The notes beneath the pieces are model-generated. The model saw nothing but the letters and a program-made list of their open reading frames with translations. It ran no database searches and was not told where the DNA came from. Below are positions 12,220 to 23,793 of a stretch of 64,000 nucleotides of DNA, piece after piece (positions within the stretch are counted from its first letter, which is position 1; every line of letters starts with the position of its first letter). A program made the translations under genes and the position numbers. Origin of the DNA: Cerioporus squamosus (Eukaryota; Basidiomycota; Agaricomycetes; Polyporales; Polyporaceae); NCBI GenBank assembly GCA_022592435.1, contig JABYQS010000128.1, positions 1 through 64,000 of the forward strand, given 5' to 3'.

Positions 12220-13140
12220 TCAAGAGTGGGCGATTCTGTGTGAACCCCACGTCAGAAGACCAAACAACGCGGAGATGACAACTGCACAGAGCTCACCCGA
12301 CGCGCCAGACCCCGTCAGGAGCAACGCACAAGCCCTCTGACATGACGGGCTGCACAGGCGGGAAGCAGGCCTTCCCAGCCCCGGTCGCAACGGCCGCCTG
12401 TAGTTAGTGGTGTTCAAGTCCAGTCAACGAGTGTCCCCAGCGAAATCGTCAAAGGCGCGAAAAAAAAACAATACGTACGAAGTCGGTCCAGGCGAACGTC
12501 AGAGGCACGGACGGCGAGAAGTTCTGGAGGAAGACGCGACAAGTGTGGAAGGTGAGCGTCTGTGCACGGTTCGCGCCGACAGTGAACGTCGCTAAGGATG
12601 ATACGGATTGCAAGCGTGAGCAACGACTGTGGCTGCCACAGCGTGGACGGGATCGCAAGACGCACATATGGATCCGGTAGCGTTGAAGATGGAGATCGCG
12701 TCGAAGACCATCTCGCAGTCCTCGCTCGTCGGCGGCAGCGAGCCGCTCGACGTGCACACATCTGTGCCTGTTTGTTGCGCGTGTGTGTCAGTCCGTCTCG
12801 CCATACCACACTGCCGAGCACGATGCGACGCTCACATGTCGGGTCGGCACTGCCGTCCAGCGGGGTCGGCGAGCTGACCTCGTGGTGCGCGGCCGCAGCA
12901 GCGCGCCGCACGAGAAGGTCGTGAGCTCGACGGTGTCGCTGCCTACGGCGATCGAGGAGGTGCTGATAGCTTTCGCCCCCACGCAAGGTGCGGTCGACGC
13001 GTCGCGAGCTGTGACATAACGTAACGAGACGGTGAGCAGAAGCAACTCGACGAGGAGTCGTCGGAGAACGCACGGGTGAAGAGGGCGACACCTCCGGCGG
13101 CGATGGCGAGGGACACAAGGGCAGCACAAGTGTACTTCAT
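12220..13140 (-). CDS. Secreted cysteine-containing protein, paralog SP3 (linker-less)
   Basis: Third tandem member. MKYTCAALVSLAIAAGGVALF is a signal peptide. After an intron comes RDASTAPCVGAKAI and SIAVGSDTVELTTFSCGALL, which matches the N-domain of SP2. The long low-complexity linker and the NVCGEIC segment are missing: an intron-like stretch (about 12890-12780) leads straight to TDVCTSSGSLPPTSEDC. The C-domain then has ISIFNATG, RAQTLTFHTCRVFLQNFSP, a degenerate FAWTDF where the others have YCWLS, ACFPPVQPV and GLCVAPDGVWRVG. A last intron leads to IAHS-stop, homologous to GVAHS in SP1 and SP4. Losing the linker and changing a conserved Cys position (CWLS to AWTD) suggest divergence or early decay. 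The middle exon joins are uncertain. Confidence 0.62.
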
Positions 13141-13258
13141 GTTGGCGGTAATCGTGAGTCGTGACCTTGATGAGTCGTGTCGTCGGACGCGCGATGCTGG
13201 GGATTCGGGAAAACCGGCAGCGTTCAGGAGGGAAGCGCTCCCGTGCTCGAACACTTAT

Positions 13259-13264
13259 GTATAT
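13259..13264 (-). promoter_or_regulatory. Possible TATA element of SP3
   Basis: Minus-strand ATATAC in an AT-rich stretch about 120 bp upstream of the SP3 ATG. Weak on its own; its position matches the other SP genes. Confidence 0.3.
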
Positions 13265-15863
13265 TTCCTCGGTTTAGCAGCCGTGGGTACATGGACCTCA
13301 CGAGGTGCGCGATACCGGCCCCTCGCGCTTGACGCGGACGTCGGATGTTGATGCTCGGAAGCTCGCTGAGCAACGTGCAAGACGCTCATGACCATCCAGA
13401 TTCCAAGAAGCGTGGGGGGGCAGCCGAGGTTGAGGAATCTGCGGACCTGGGAGCAAGGCGGTGTCTCGGTCAGGCCCCGGGCTTTGCGGAGTTACGACTG
13501 CGCGGGCAGGTCAGGTACCAAGCGCGGACTTCCTCGTATGCAGAAGCACGTCGTGTGCACCCGAACAGTAACGGACTGGCAGCTGGCTGCAGCCCACTGT
13601 TGTGCCTAAGGACGATTGGCGGCTCTCGACGGCGGTCCACCCGGACCTCCTCGGATGGTCACTCGAAGCCAACTCAAGGGACCGGTGAGATATGCCAGGG
13701 CATCCATGACCGGCCCCGGATGCGTACCCCTGCCGAACTATTGAGAGGTACACACCTATTATGAGGACCACTGAGTATATCAGTATCAGAGAGGACAGAG
13801 AGAGTGCCGTTGACTGACTGACTTGACGGGAACTACTTGGACATAGACAGCAATTGTGAGGCACCGATTGGAAGAATCATATTCAGATGCTAGTACTATA
13901 TCAGTTTCAGGGAGAGCGAGAGTGTCACCGGCTGACATACTCACCTGGACATAAGAACTCGAACTGCGTGGGTGTGAACACTGACGTGACACACTCGGAG
14001 CAAACACTCTGTCAATCCTCCCAGATGATGGATGGAACGGCCTAGTGTGAGTGTGCCTATCAAGTGGAGAAGGTGAGTATTCGGGGCGAACTACGGTGAC
14101 TGTATGCGCTTACATGGTAAGGGGAGCGACATCAGTTGTGCCGCGGCTCCGGGGCCCATGCTACATATGTCAATGCATCTACTCAGTTATTCTGACACGC
14201 GGAACGTCTCCGATCCACGAACTTCAAGCCAAGCGGAGAGCACGCAGAGGCAATCGACAGCCATTGCGAGCCTTGTAGTATTGAGATGCCGCATGGCATG
14301 GCAACGTAGGTCCTACGTAGGATGGAGAACATATGTCCCTGATCAGAAGCTCACGTCTAGTACAAGAGTAGAGCGATTCATAGAGGTTGCATTGAATCCT
14401 GCGGCGCACGTACTTACTGATTTAGAGACTGCGTAAGCTTCCTGGGTCAGACAGGCCAACACGCATACAGCTACCCCGCTGTCTGCCATCTGGGCCCGTG
14501 CAGAACGAACCCGGGCACTGCTGAGCTCCGGAGGGAAGAGGTCCGTATGGTCAGCGTGTTCACTTGACATATCGAGAGCTTGCATCCATAGTATGTCCGG
14601 AAACGCATGCCACTGTCAGGTCCATGAGCGAGAAACCTCGAGGCGAGTCTGGTGAGTGGAAGCACATACCGGACAGTGACGGGGTACTGCGGTCCTCGAT
14701 GAGCGACGCGACTGGAGTTGTGCACTTCGGTACGAGTACCCGGGCGCGGAGCCAACAGCGCAGTTCGATGGTTGTCACTTCGAGGCCTTCAGGTGCTGCT
14801 GTCGTCGGGGGAAGTCATCGTGTTGTTGCGAAGGATGTGCAACGAACATGCAGTGGCTAAGGAGGGTCACGGGTGCCGCTGGAGAACAGCGACGTTCCAG
14901 TCCATAGCTAGGTTGACTGCACCAATATGTTCGCCGTGCATCCAGGCGGTGCAGTACTGGAGACCATCGATCGTCGTCAATGGGCAAGTAGTGCTACATG
15001 TCTGATCCTGGGTCAGAGCCCCAGGTGCATAGCTCATCACTGAGCAGCCTGCGGCAGTGTACCCGCCCAGCCTCGTAGATGAATACCGCGCTACATCGGC
15101 ATGAGGATGAGCGCGGAACGCACGCTACGTCGCTATGACGGTGAGAAGCCGTCACTTTCGAGGCTCGAGCTCCCTGACAATCCCGAAAGTCGGTGACCTC
15201 GACTCCCGAGGAAACGGCGCGTACCCACGAAATGGAGACGGCTCAGCGGGCTCCGCGCTGGCGACATCGCGCGGTCCTCCTCCATTCCCCCAAGCTCGCA
15301 GAGGTTCGAGGTGGTCAAAGGTGATTGCAAAGGAAGGTGTTACAGGTAGCAGCCCGGGGACATGAGGCCAACGAGACTCGAGAGAATGGAAGTCCCGCAC
15401 AAACGGCCTTTCTGAGTCGCCCGTGCAAAGGGCTTGAGATATATTGCCAAGACGCAGCGACCAGCGTTGGTGTATCCGGTCCGCTAATGAACCTGCGAGC
15501 AAGTGATGAGGAGAGAGACGGTGGTGCAGAGCAGGGTGTGGGCTGTAGCAGGCAGGCCGAGGCAGGCCATCGTCGTTCTCGAGAACGGGCGCGCAGCGCT
15601 GAGCGTGTGAAAATGAGCTCACGGCCGAGGCATTGCCGAGTCACGGGACGGACGCCGGGAAGAGCCGAAATGGAGAGGGCGTCCGTTTGGTGTTCAAGTC
15701 TAAGAGTTTGAGCTCGCTCGTGTTCGACGCTGCCCCCATTCCCCGCGTCCCGCCTCGCGTCGCGCCCCTCGTCCCCCGCCAGATCGTCTTCGTCCGCGTC
15801 GCCACCCCCGCCGACGCGTCTCGACACCTCCTGGTACCCACTTCACCCATTCGCTGATACGAC
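13265..15863. other. Gene-poor block between SP3 and CK1
   Basis: About 2.6 kb without a supported gene. Around 13766-13960 two segments roughly 125 bp apart look alike: a TATCAGT(A/T)TCAG core, a GAGAGAG-rich run, GCTGAC-like bases, then a GGACATA box. This may be an imperfect tandem duplication. Open frames at 14343-14860 have no family resemblance. The last several hundred bases are the CK1 promoter. Confidence 0.35.
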
Positions 15864-17305
15864 ATGGACGCCTTCACGTTCGGTGGCAAGTACAGGCTCG
15901 AGGAGGAGATAGCCATGGGTGGTTGTGGTGCGTGTCCGCGTCCTGCTCGTCCCGCTGAGTTCTCTGACGCTACTCGCCACTGCAGGTACCGTCTTTCAGG
16001 CGTCCACACCGTCGCCGGCAAGGAAGTCGCCATCAAGCTCGAGCCGGCCATAGCCAAGTCCTCGCCTCTCAAGCAGGAATCCAAGATCTACAAGACCCTC
16101 ATGGGCGGTCCCGGCGTGCCCTGGATTAACTGGTCCGGCAAGCAGGGCGACTACAATGTCATGGTCATCGACCTCCTCGGGCCCTCGCTCGAGGACCTCT
16201 TCCGGATGTGCAACAGGCACTTTTCCCTCAAGACCATCCTCATGCTCGCGGACCAGCTGGTGAGTAGCCTGGTGTCACTCATCTTGGCCCCTCCGCGCGC
16301 CGTGGGTGGTGGACATCGCGAGAGAGCGGGGTGACGGCGTGCACCCCACCCTGGCCACACAACGGCGTCTGCACCCGATTTGGGCTCCTGTGCTCTCACG
16401 ATTCCCACACCTGCGACGCGTCTCTCCTCGCGCTCTGGCATGAAACGAGCGTTGTCCGTGCATGTATGCGCCATCCGTCGCGCCCGGTGGTGCACAGTGC
16501 CGCAGCTTCTGGCTTTGAAAGGACACGATCATCTCCGGTCTCCGTCTTCCGAGCCTTCTCTGACATCATCGGCTTCCAGATCACGCGAATCGAGTATATC
16601 CACTCGAGGGACCTCGTCCACCGCGACATCAAACCAGCGAACTTTGTCGTCCCCAGGAGCTCGGAAACCGGCGTCGCGGACTACGTCGTGAATGTCATCG
16701 ACTTCGGCCTCGCGAAGAAGTTCCGGGACCCTCGCACAGGCGCCCACATCCCGTATCACCAGGACGACCACCACGGCGTCGGCACCTGCCTCTTCGCAGC
16801 GATTAACACCCATCTGGGCATCGAGTGCTCCCGACGTGATGACCTCGAGGCGCTCGCATACATGCTCATCTACTTCCTCCGCGGAACGCTGCCATGGCGG
16901 AAAGTCAAGGGGTCGACGGTCAGCGAGACCTGGGACCTCATCCGCGACAAGAAGCTCGAGACTGAAGCTGTCCTCACCGTCGGCCTGCCCCCCGAATTCG
17001 ACATCTTCTACAAGTACGTCCGCGCGCTGGAGTTCGACGACCTTCCCGACTACGAGGGCCTCCGCACGCTCTTCCGTGGGCTTGCTGAGCGCCAAGGCAT
17101 CGAGTACGACGGCGTGTTCGACTGGTGCGTGCCTCGTCCGGGCGAGAGCAGCCGGTCCAGTGGTGAGGCAGACGGCCCGGCACGCAAGCGTAAGCGCGTG
17201 TGCAGGAGCTGCTCGGCGTGCCAGGCTGCGGCAGAGCGTGCTGCAGCTGCCTCCGCTACGAAGGCCGCTGTGGCAGCCTCACGTGTACGGGTCGGGAGGG
17301 TATGA
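15864..17305 (+). CDS. Casein kinase 1 family Ser/Thr kinase
   Basis: CK1 (HRR25/Hhp-type) kinase. MDAFTFGGKYRLEEEIAMGG begins the kinase fold, EVAIKLE carries the ATP-anchoring Lys, and then come YNVMVIDLLGPSLEDLF and RIEYIHSRDLVHRDIKPANF (catalytic HRD). VIDFGLAKKFRD is the DFG loop, and the CK1-specific region HGVGTCLFAAINTHLGIECS precedes RRDDLEALAYMLIYFLRGTLPW. The C-terminal tail is basic with KRKR and an Ala-rich end. Intron 1 starts at 15926; intron 2 (about 16261-16576) is long at about 315 nt. At the end of intron 1 the expected TVF-x-GVHT reading needs one extra base near 15994. Using an alternative acceptor after TTTCAG keeps the frame but removes about five residues of the glycine-loop strand. 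CK1s act in DNA repair, vesicle traffic and morphogenesis. Confidence 0.85.
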
Positions 17306-18597
17306 CGCTAGGGGAAGGAGTGTGGACGTCGCGGCTTCTTGCAAGTCTAGGACGTGAGTTTCATGTGCCCCTTCCATTGCACTTGACGTGGTATTCATGT
17401 TCGCGTTACAGCAGGCTCGTAAGCCATGTTTGAATCTCGCGACGAGGCGAGGGACTGAAGATGGCGTCCCGCATGTGTATATGCTTGGACCCTTGGATCA
17501 CGCGATGACCGTGTCCGCGGGACGCCAGCTCTCGAATTATCTATGACGGGAACGCACCATATTGCGTTCTCAAGCGGGGTATGACTCGCCATGGTCACTC
17601 CTTGCGGTGACCCAGCTAGGTTAGCCGGTCCCGGACCTTCCGAGTGGGTGCTTTCAGCTGTAGGCGGGTCGGTGTGGCGACCGTGTATATAGTTTTGCGC
17701 CTTGGTGAGTACCACCTCTTTCATACTGGGTCCAACGGGTGGCTGATGGTTTCGGGTTGTGACGCAGATAGCCCACCCCCGGTCCCCAGTCCCTCTGCCC
17801 CACGCGGCTCTTGCTCTCCTTGGAGAGAGATGTGCTCGTTGCTGCTGTTGTGCACTAAGTTACGAAGTATGTATGTATTATATGGTATTGGCTGCTCTAT
17901 CAGCCCGGCTCCTACAGATGGGTCGTCCTACAGGTCGGAACCTTCTGTGTCGTCCCACACCCCCTTCCTCCTCCGGATCGTCATAGCACTTTTCTCCCAG
18001 ACTCCCATCCACGGTCTCTCCCCTCTCCTCCTCCCCTCTCTACCCCCGGTAGTGTATCCGTGTTCGTGACTGTCCGTATCTCGCACCCTCAGATTATATT
18101 GACTATGTACCGCCTATGACGCATATGCCTCCCCATTCTGTCCCTGTCCCTCGTCCCAGCCCGCATCCCGTGCCGTCCGTTCCTGGACGCGCGGTCTGCG
18201 CACTGTCCTACATGCTCCGCGTCCCCGTCGTCTATGGTATTTTGAGTATGCATATACGTCTATGGCCCCCCACCCATCGTTCGTTGGTTCGTTCAGGTTG
18301 CTCTCGCTTGACTTTGCAAGGGAAATCCGTTATCTGTGGTAGTACAGTATCAGACTGTTGGTGTATATAATGGCTCTGATGCTTCTCGCTGGTGGTTCGC
18401 GATCTCGACTCAATCCAGACGAGCCATGCTACGCGCTGGCGGAGCTCGCTGCTCGAGCACTTGCTCCTTTGTGTGGTTTGTCTCCGGGCCCATGGATCTC
18501 CCGCCACAGCACAGCACACGCGGGCGCTCAGTCAGTGTGTGTGGACTTGAACCGACACCACCACCACCACCGTGACCCTGATCCTGCAGCCGTGACG
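17306..18597. other. Intergenic, CK1 3' flank and SUS1 promoter
   Basis: About 1.3 kb. Pyrimidine-rich tracts at about 17945-18060 and 18120-18180 are typical of basidiomycete promoters. No gene supported. Confidence 0.4.
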
Positions 18598-19227
18598 ATG
18601 CCCCCAGCGCACAAGGACGGACGGACCGCGGCGCTGTACCCGCCTCTGCGGCGGCGGATGATCGAGAACGGCGACTGGGACAGGTATGTCCGACTTCATG
18701 ATTCCGTAACTCAAGCTCGCTAGCTTGAAAGTCCGTGCCACTGGCATGGTCGAGCCCCGCCGGGAAGCGGTGGACCTCGAAGTTTGAACGAGGATAACTC
18801 GTAACTCACGAGAAGGGGGAGCCGAACTGACTGACTGACCCATCACTTTTTTGCAGGATCTGTGCGCGGCTGGCGCGCGAGCTGAACGAGAGCGGGTGGA
18901 TCGACCGGTTCAAGGACCGGAGCAAAGGTCTGTCCGCGTTCACACTCGGTGTGCTCGGTGCCTGCGTACATACCCGTCGCTCACCTCACCACGAACCACT
19001 TGCACACGCAGAGATGGCGCGCGCTGCGGACGGCAACGGGGGCGTCTCGGTGGAAGCTCTCCTCGCTGAGCTGTTGCCACAGGCGGAAGGTGAGCCATTC
19101 CTGCCGTGCACGGGGGACGGTGGCTGATGTCCTTGAATTCGGTGCAGCGGACGTGCCGATGGGCGTGCGGCAGGAGATTATAGGTGTCATCCGGAAGCTG
19201 CTCGAGCGGCAGATCGAGTTTACATGA
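18598..19227 (+). CDS. SUS1: SUS1/ENY2 transcription and mRNA export factor
   Basis: Small protein of about 105 aa, fitting Sus1/ENY2 (e(y)2, PF10163). The family works in the SAGA deubiquitinase module and in TREX-2 at nuclear pores. Four exons: MPPAHKDGRTAAL followed by LRRRMIENGDWD (from 18598); RICARLARELNESGWIDRFK (from about 18857); an exon with EMARAADGNGGVSVEALLAE (from about 19012); and VPMGVRQEIIGVIRKLLERQ (from about 19147), ending IEFT-stop. The order of helices, the NESGW signature and the short length are diagnostic. Multiple introns in a very small ORF are typical of this gene. Intron 1 is about 170 nt. Confidence 0.88.
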
Positions 19228-20452
19228 GGTGCTCGATAAATCGAGACCGTCACGGTCTCTCTCGCGGTGGACACACTGCTCAGCAATCCCGTGGCTATTT
19301 CGATATACGCCCGCACAACTCTTCGAACGTTCAAGCGTGAACGGGCGGGACGCCCGGTATTCCTTGCTGAGTGAGGTACATGCTTCACACGCCTCGCGAG
19401 ATGTCCGGCATCGAACACGGTAGGGGCACTTCGTCCCGTTAACTCCGCTCCAACGACCGGTCGTGGCTTTGTGGCGTAGTGCATGGACACTCGGCCGTGA
19501 TATGCCGTCTCCCTGTGCCTTGCGAAGCTGGCGGGGTTGCCCAGAGCCTCCCAGTCTCCGGAATGATGGTCTCGCGGTCTGCATACATGAATGTCATGAT
19601 GATGCGTCCGTCCGTCCAAAGGCCACTCGTCTTAGACTGCCCTCTCTACTTCGCGCACTAGAAGCTGTTTTCCTTCACACGCTGCTAGATGTTCCTTGCC
19701 TAGGCACTGGTCACAGGCCGCAGCGCTACCGCAGCTTCATTGCACGCCCGGCCACTGCTCGCCACTCCTCCATCTGCCCCAGGAACGGCCGGACGAGTCC
19801 TGGGGCGAGTCGGAGAGCGGTACACAGCCCCCATCGAAGTAAGTGGTCTGATCTTCTATGATGCTTCCTGGAGACACCCATGTCTAGCCTGCTCCCCGGA
19901 CGAGTCAGACAATGGAGAAGGCACCAACATGTTGCAGTACCAGTACATCATATGCCGGTATGTGAACATCCAGGCTCCGAGATCGTGCACGGTGCGTACG
20001 TTCTGATGCATCCTGTATTCGCTGACGGCGGTCCGCGACGCACAGTCCAGGGCCCGACCTTCTCCCCGGTCGTATGGAGCGCGGTAGTACCTGCGCGGAT
20101 CCAATGGTATGTACCTGGGTCTGAATGTCGGATGCAGGGGAGCATTGGCTGTGACTTGTACCGCCATCTGACCCCGCATGCAGTTCCCGGCGAAGTTGGA
20201 TCGACGGTCTCTACTCATCCACAGTCGCAGAAACCCCACTGGCATTGATTCTCAACTGCATGCTGCCATCGGCCCCTTTGCTTGGCGTCAGACAGGTCGA
20301 TCTCGCCGAATCGCGAAACTGTCGATGACCTGCGTATAACTCCCGGAGTGCGTTATATGTACTCTACATCAGGCAGCGACCCCGCTGACATCCCCTTCGA
20401 CGTCAAACAGGCTTATTCCGGGCAGCAATAACCGGTGCACTCGTACACCACG
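19228..20452. other. Intergenic, SP4 promoter side
   Basis: About 1.2 kb without a supported gene. Open frames on the minus strand near 18940-19619 are the shadow of SUS1 and its flank. Confidence 0.4.
20354..20359 (+). promoter_or_regulatory. TATA box of SP4
   Basis: TATATG about 95-100 bp before the SP4 ATG at 20453, the same spacing as in SP1. Confidence 0.45.
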
Positions 20453-21708
20453 ATGAAGTCTACCCTCGCCGCCCTGCTCGTTCTCCTCGCCACCGCGCTG
20501 TGCAGTTCCGCACTCGCGACGCCCCAGTACAACGGTGCGTCGTCATCCGGCCTTACGCTTCTCATACTGAGTGGTGGCGCATAGTATTGACTGGTCTTCC
20601 CCCGCACTCCCAGTCCGCAGACAGGTCACTTCGGGGAACGGAACGGGCACTGACGTGTCCAGCATCTGCGCCGGGGCGTCCTCGCCCCCGACGCTCGTCA
20701 CGAGCTCGACCGTCCTCGTCGGGGACATCACGCTCGACCTGTCCACGTTCTCCTGCCCATCGTCCCCTTCAAGTTCCGGCGTCGCTCCCCTTGTGGCCGA
20801 CGGTGGCCTGCTCGGGGGCTTGCTTGGGGGCGTGATCTCGTGGCTGATCCCACCCGTGCCGCAGGTCACCCCTTCGGCGACCACCAAGACGACGACAAAG
20901 ACGACGACAAAGACGAGCACGAAAACGAGCACGAGCGTGAAGACGACGACTGCGACTGCGACGTCCGTGAGCGTGAGCGTGTCCGCAACGACGGAGACGG
21001 AGACAGCCACGGACACAGTCACGGACAGCACGACCGAGCTTGCTACTGTCACTCTGACAGTCACTGCTCCAAGTCCGACGCCGACCGCAGAGGATGTCTG
21101 CGCCGAAATCTGTAAGTCTTGGTTCCATTCGCCGCGTTGAACAGACTTTGACTCTGGAGTCTCGGACTCACGACAGGTACGACCGTGTGCGCGCAGCTCG
21201 GTGTGCTCCCACCCGTGACGGATGATTGTCAACAGCTCGTCAACTCTATCACTATCCTCAACGGCCAAATTCGTACGTCCTCCGTTGCCCTCTCCCCCTT
21301 ACGACGGCGCACGGATTCTGTTTTCTGACATTTTGCTCTATAAGCCCCGGAGTTCACAGTCGGCGCGAACCACGTTCAGACGATCTCGTTCGGGACGTGC
21401 CGCTTCTTCTTCGAGAACGTCGGGCCCCAGCCGCTGACTTACTGCTGGCTATCCCTCGTGCGTGTTCCTGGTTACTTGTGCCCACTTCGAGTCGAAGTAC
21501 TGCGCTGACGGTGAGTTGGTTGGGGATATACGCAGGCACAAACTGCCTCAGCGGCGGCGAGCGTGTGCCTGCCGCCGAGCCAGCCTGTCCTGTCCGAGGG
21601 TTTGTGCATCGCGAGCGACGGAACTTGGGAGGTCGGGTACGTGTCTTCGGGCATGACGATACACGGAAGTTCTTGCTGACATGGATGTTCAGGGTGGCTC
21701 ATTCCTGA
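20453..21708 (+). CDS. Secreted cysteine-containing protein, paralog SP4 (Thr-rich linker)
   Basis: Fourth family member, on the opposite strand and closest to SP1. Signal peptide MKSTLAALLVLLATALCSSA, then a phase-1 intron after CAGTACAACG, at the same place as in SP1. The mature N-terminus is VRRQVTSGNGTG with the same dibasic site. The N-domain has SSICAGAS, TVLVGDITLDLSTFSC and a hydrophobic GGLLGGLLGGVISWLI patch. A TTKTTTKTSTKTST-type linker passes into a Ser/Thr/Val/Glu-rich stalk ending in DVCAEIC. The C-domain has VCAQLGVLPPVTDDCQQLVN, TILNGQI, HVQTISFGTCRFFFENVGP, TYCWLSL, VCLPPSQPV and ASDGTWEVG; a final intron leads to GVAHS-stop at 21708. Probable O-glycosylated extracellular or wall protein of unknown role. 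It converges on mago nashi. Confidence 0.75.
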
Positions 21709-21913
21709 ACGTTCAACAGAACATACATTCACTACTGCAGCCGTACATCGAGTATACCCGCCACGCCGTGGGGTTGTGGGATTATGCCAGCTTCCGTCCG
21801 CGTGACGATTCCTCCCGAGCACTGCGATACTGAGCAGTGATACATCAAACCAGTATTTTGGAGACGAACACATCGAGAAGAAGGTAGCAAATACGACACA
21901 TGAACAAAATAGC

Positions 21914-22736
21914 TTAAATAGGCTTGATCTTGAAGTGCAGGGAGATGAGCGAGAATATCAAGCACTGTACAGAAGCGTCAACGGGCAGGACAGACGCGTC
22001 GTAGTGTGATGGCGTACCTTCAGATCCTGCACCAGGTAGTAGAACACGCGCAGACCCTCGGGATCCTCGCTGTCCGCGACCTCGACCAACGAACCGATCT
22101 TCGCAGTCTGCAAAGCGAAGCAAGGAGCGCATAAGCCGTGTTCGACGTGCACGGCGGCATACGGAGATACGCACCTCGAACGCAATGTGGTCGTTGCCGA
22201 TACGGATTTCGAGCTCCTGCTTGCCGACGATGTTCTTCTTCGGCCAGTTTGTGTCGTCTTCCCTGTACGCCACGAGCCGCGTTCAGGCCTCCGTGCGTGG
22301 GACATCGTGACAAGAGAACTCACTTGGTGATCTCACTCGACTCAACGATGCGCTTGAGCTCCTTCACGACGAGCGGGCCGACCCACACTATCCACCCAAG
22401 TCACAATGAGCGCAACGTCCACAGAAAGGTATAGGAGAGGAAGAGGGGTACGTACTCTCTTTGCGGATGAGACTGTCGTTGCGGTAGTTCGAGTTGTTCG
22501 CGTAACGGAGTCGTCCATGGGAGTACTCAAACTCCAAAAACTCGTGGCCGTGCTTGCCAGAGTGTCCTGTGCTGCGTAACTGTCAGCATGCGACGCAAAA
22601 GAGCGTGCAGGACGCGTGTGCACTCACTAATACCTGCGGTGGGGCGTGAGCAGGAGGACTAGGCCTGCACACGCCGGGAAGCTATCTTCGTGCTGTCGTA
22701 CCTCAAGTAGAACGGATCGTTTTCGTAGCCAGACAT
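21914..22736 (-). CDS. MAGO: Mago nashi, exon junction complex core protein
   Basis: About 150 aa in several short exons. [12 protein letters not shown] (22736 on) is followed by [77 protein letters not shown] and [14 protein letters not shown]; it ends [31 protein letters not shown]. This is the whole conserved Mago fold, with the C-terminal KPI typical of the family. Mago binds Y14/RBM8 and locks eIF4A3 on spliced mRNA. The start is set by the shared FYLRYYVG motif right after the first codons. No defects seen. Confidence 0.95.
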
Positions 22737-23793
22737 GTTGGAGAGTTACAGAAGGATGAGCAGCTGCTGGTGAGGTGGTGGTCGAATACAAGCGTGTCGG
22801 CGCCTTTCTGCAGGGGCAACACGCTGAGCGTCTAGAATTTTCCACGTGGATACTGGACGCCATCATCTGGCTGAGTCTCGTCAAGATACAACACGCAGAT
22901 CTAGAGTATCTGACGTGTTATGTACAAGGGCGGAAAGGGCAAATCGCAAGTCATGGCATGTCAGCTTTTATGGTACAGGATTCAAGGGACTAGATTCTTT
23001 ATCATAACAGTCAGAGCATGTACTAAGTTCCGGTGGACTCGGACCTATACTATGCCTACACCAGTAATGCAATCGGCCAAAATCTGCAACAGTAATGCAA
23101 CCGGGGGTCTAGCTCCACTGTCCCTCATCTGTAAATTACAAAACTCGGCACAACGATAGCCCAGAAGCCTTTAAACATGCTCGTAAAAACCGCTTCTTGA
23201 GAAGTGGCCGGGACGAGGAGATACGAGGCCATCTTCCGCGAGTTTGCACCTGCCGGCACTATCATCCGACCTCGCTACAGTGCAATATGCGGGCGCTTCA
23301 ATTGAAACTCCGCTTGGTTGTTCTACCATGCGACAGGTACTGACACGTAATTTTCCGACATTGGGGGGTGCATTGAGGAGGAGGAATGGAAGTAAGAGTT
23401 GGAGAAGCGTGACATTTCCGGGCGCTTAGTACCATATAAGGCTGCGTAAACGCTCAGTTCTCAGTGGGCACAGCGTGACTGATTGCGTGACGAGGTTTCT
23501 CCGTGGGTTGCATTACTGTTGCGACTCAGTGCGCCCCCTCGCCTCACCCTCCATCTCATCCTCTCGTCCCCAGAAAATCGGAGGAGGTGCCCAAGACGGC
23601 TTGGAACACACCACCGAAAATCCGACAGCAATCAGCTAAGGGAGGGAGGAGATAGTCAAGTAACAAGCCCGAAGTTGCATTACTGGTGAACGCATAGTAG
23701 TGCCACAAGATTAGAGCGAGCGGCGGTATTAGGAGAGTTGACATGGCACGGAGGCGCACCTCTTGTCATTCATCTCGTTGTCATGATCCTATG
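22737..23793. other. Intergenic, mago promoter side
   Basis: About 1 kb, AT-richer than the surroundings (22880-23200). No gene, repeat or RNA feature supported. Confidence 0.4.

Noticed and set aside
16529..17095. 188-codon minus-strand open frame over the CK1 exon
   Set aside because: Antisense to a conserved kinase exon; GC-rich codon use leaves it open by chance.
20543..21268. 241-codon minus-strand open frame across SP4
   Set aside because: The same effect: an antisense shadow of the Thr-rich linker.
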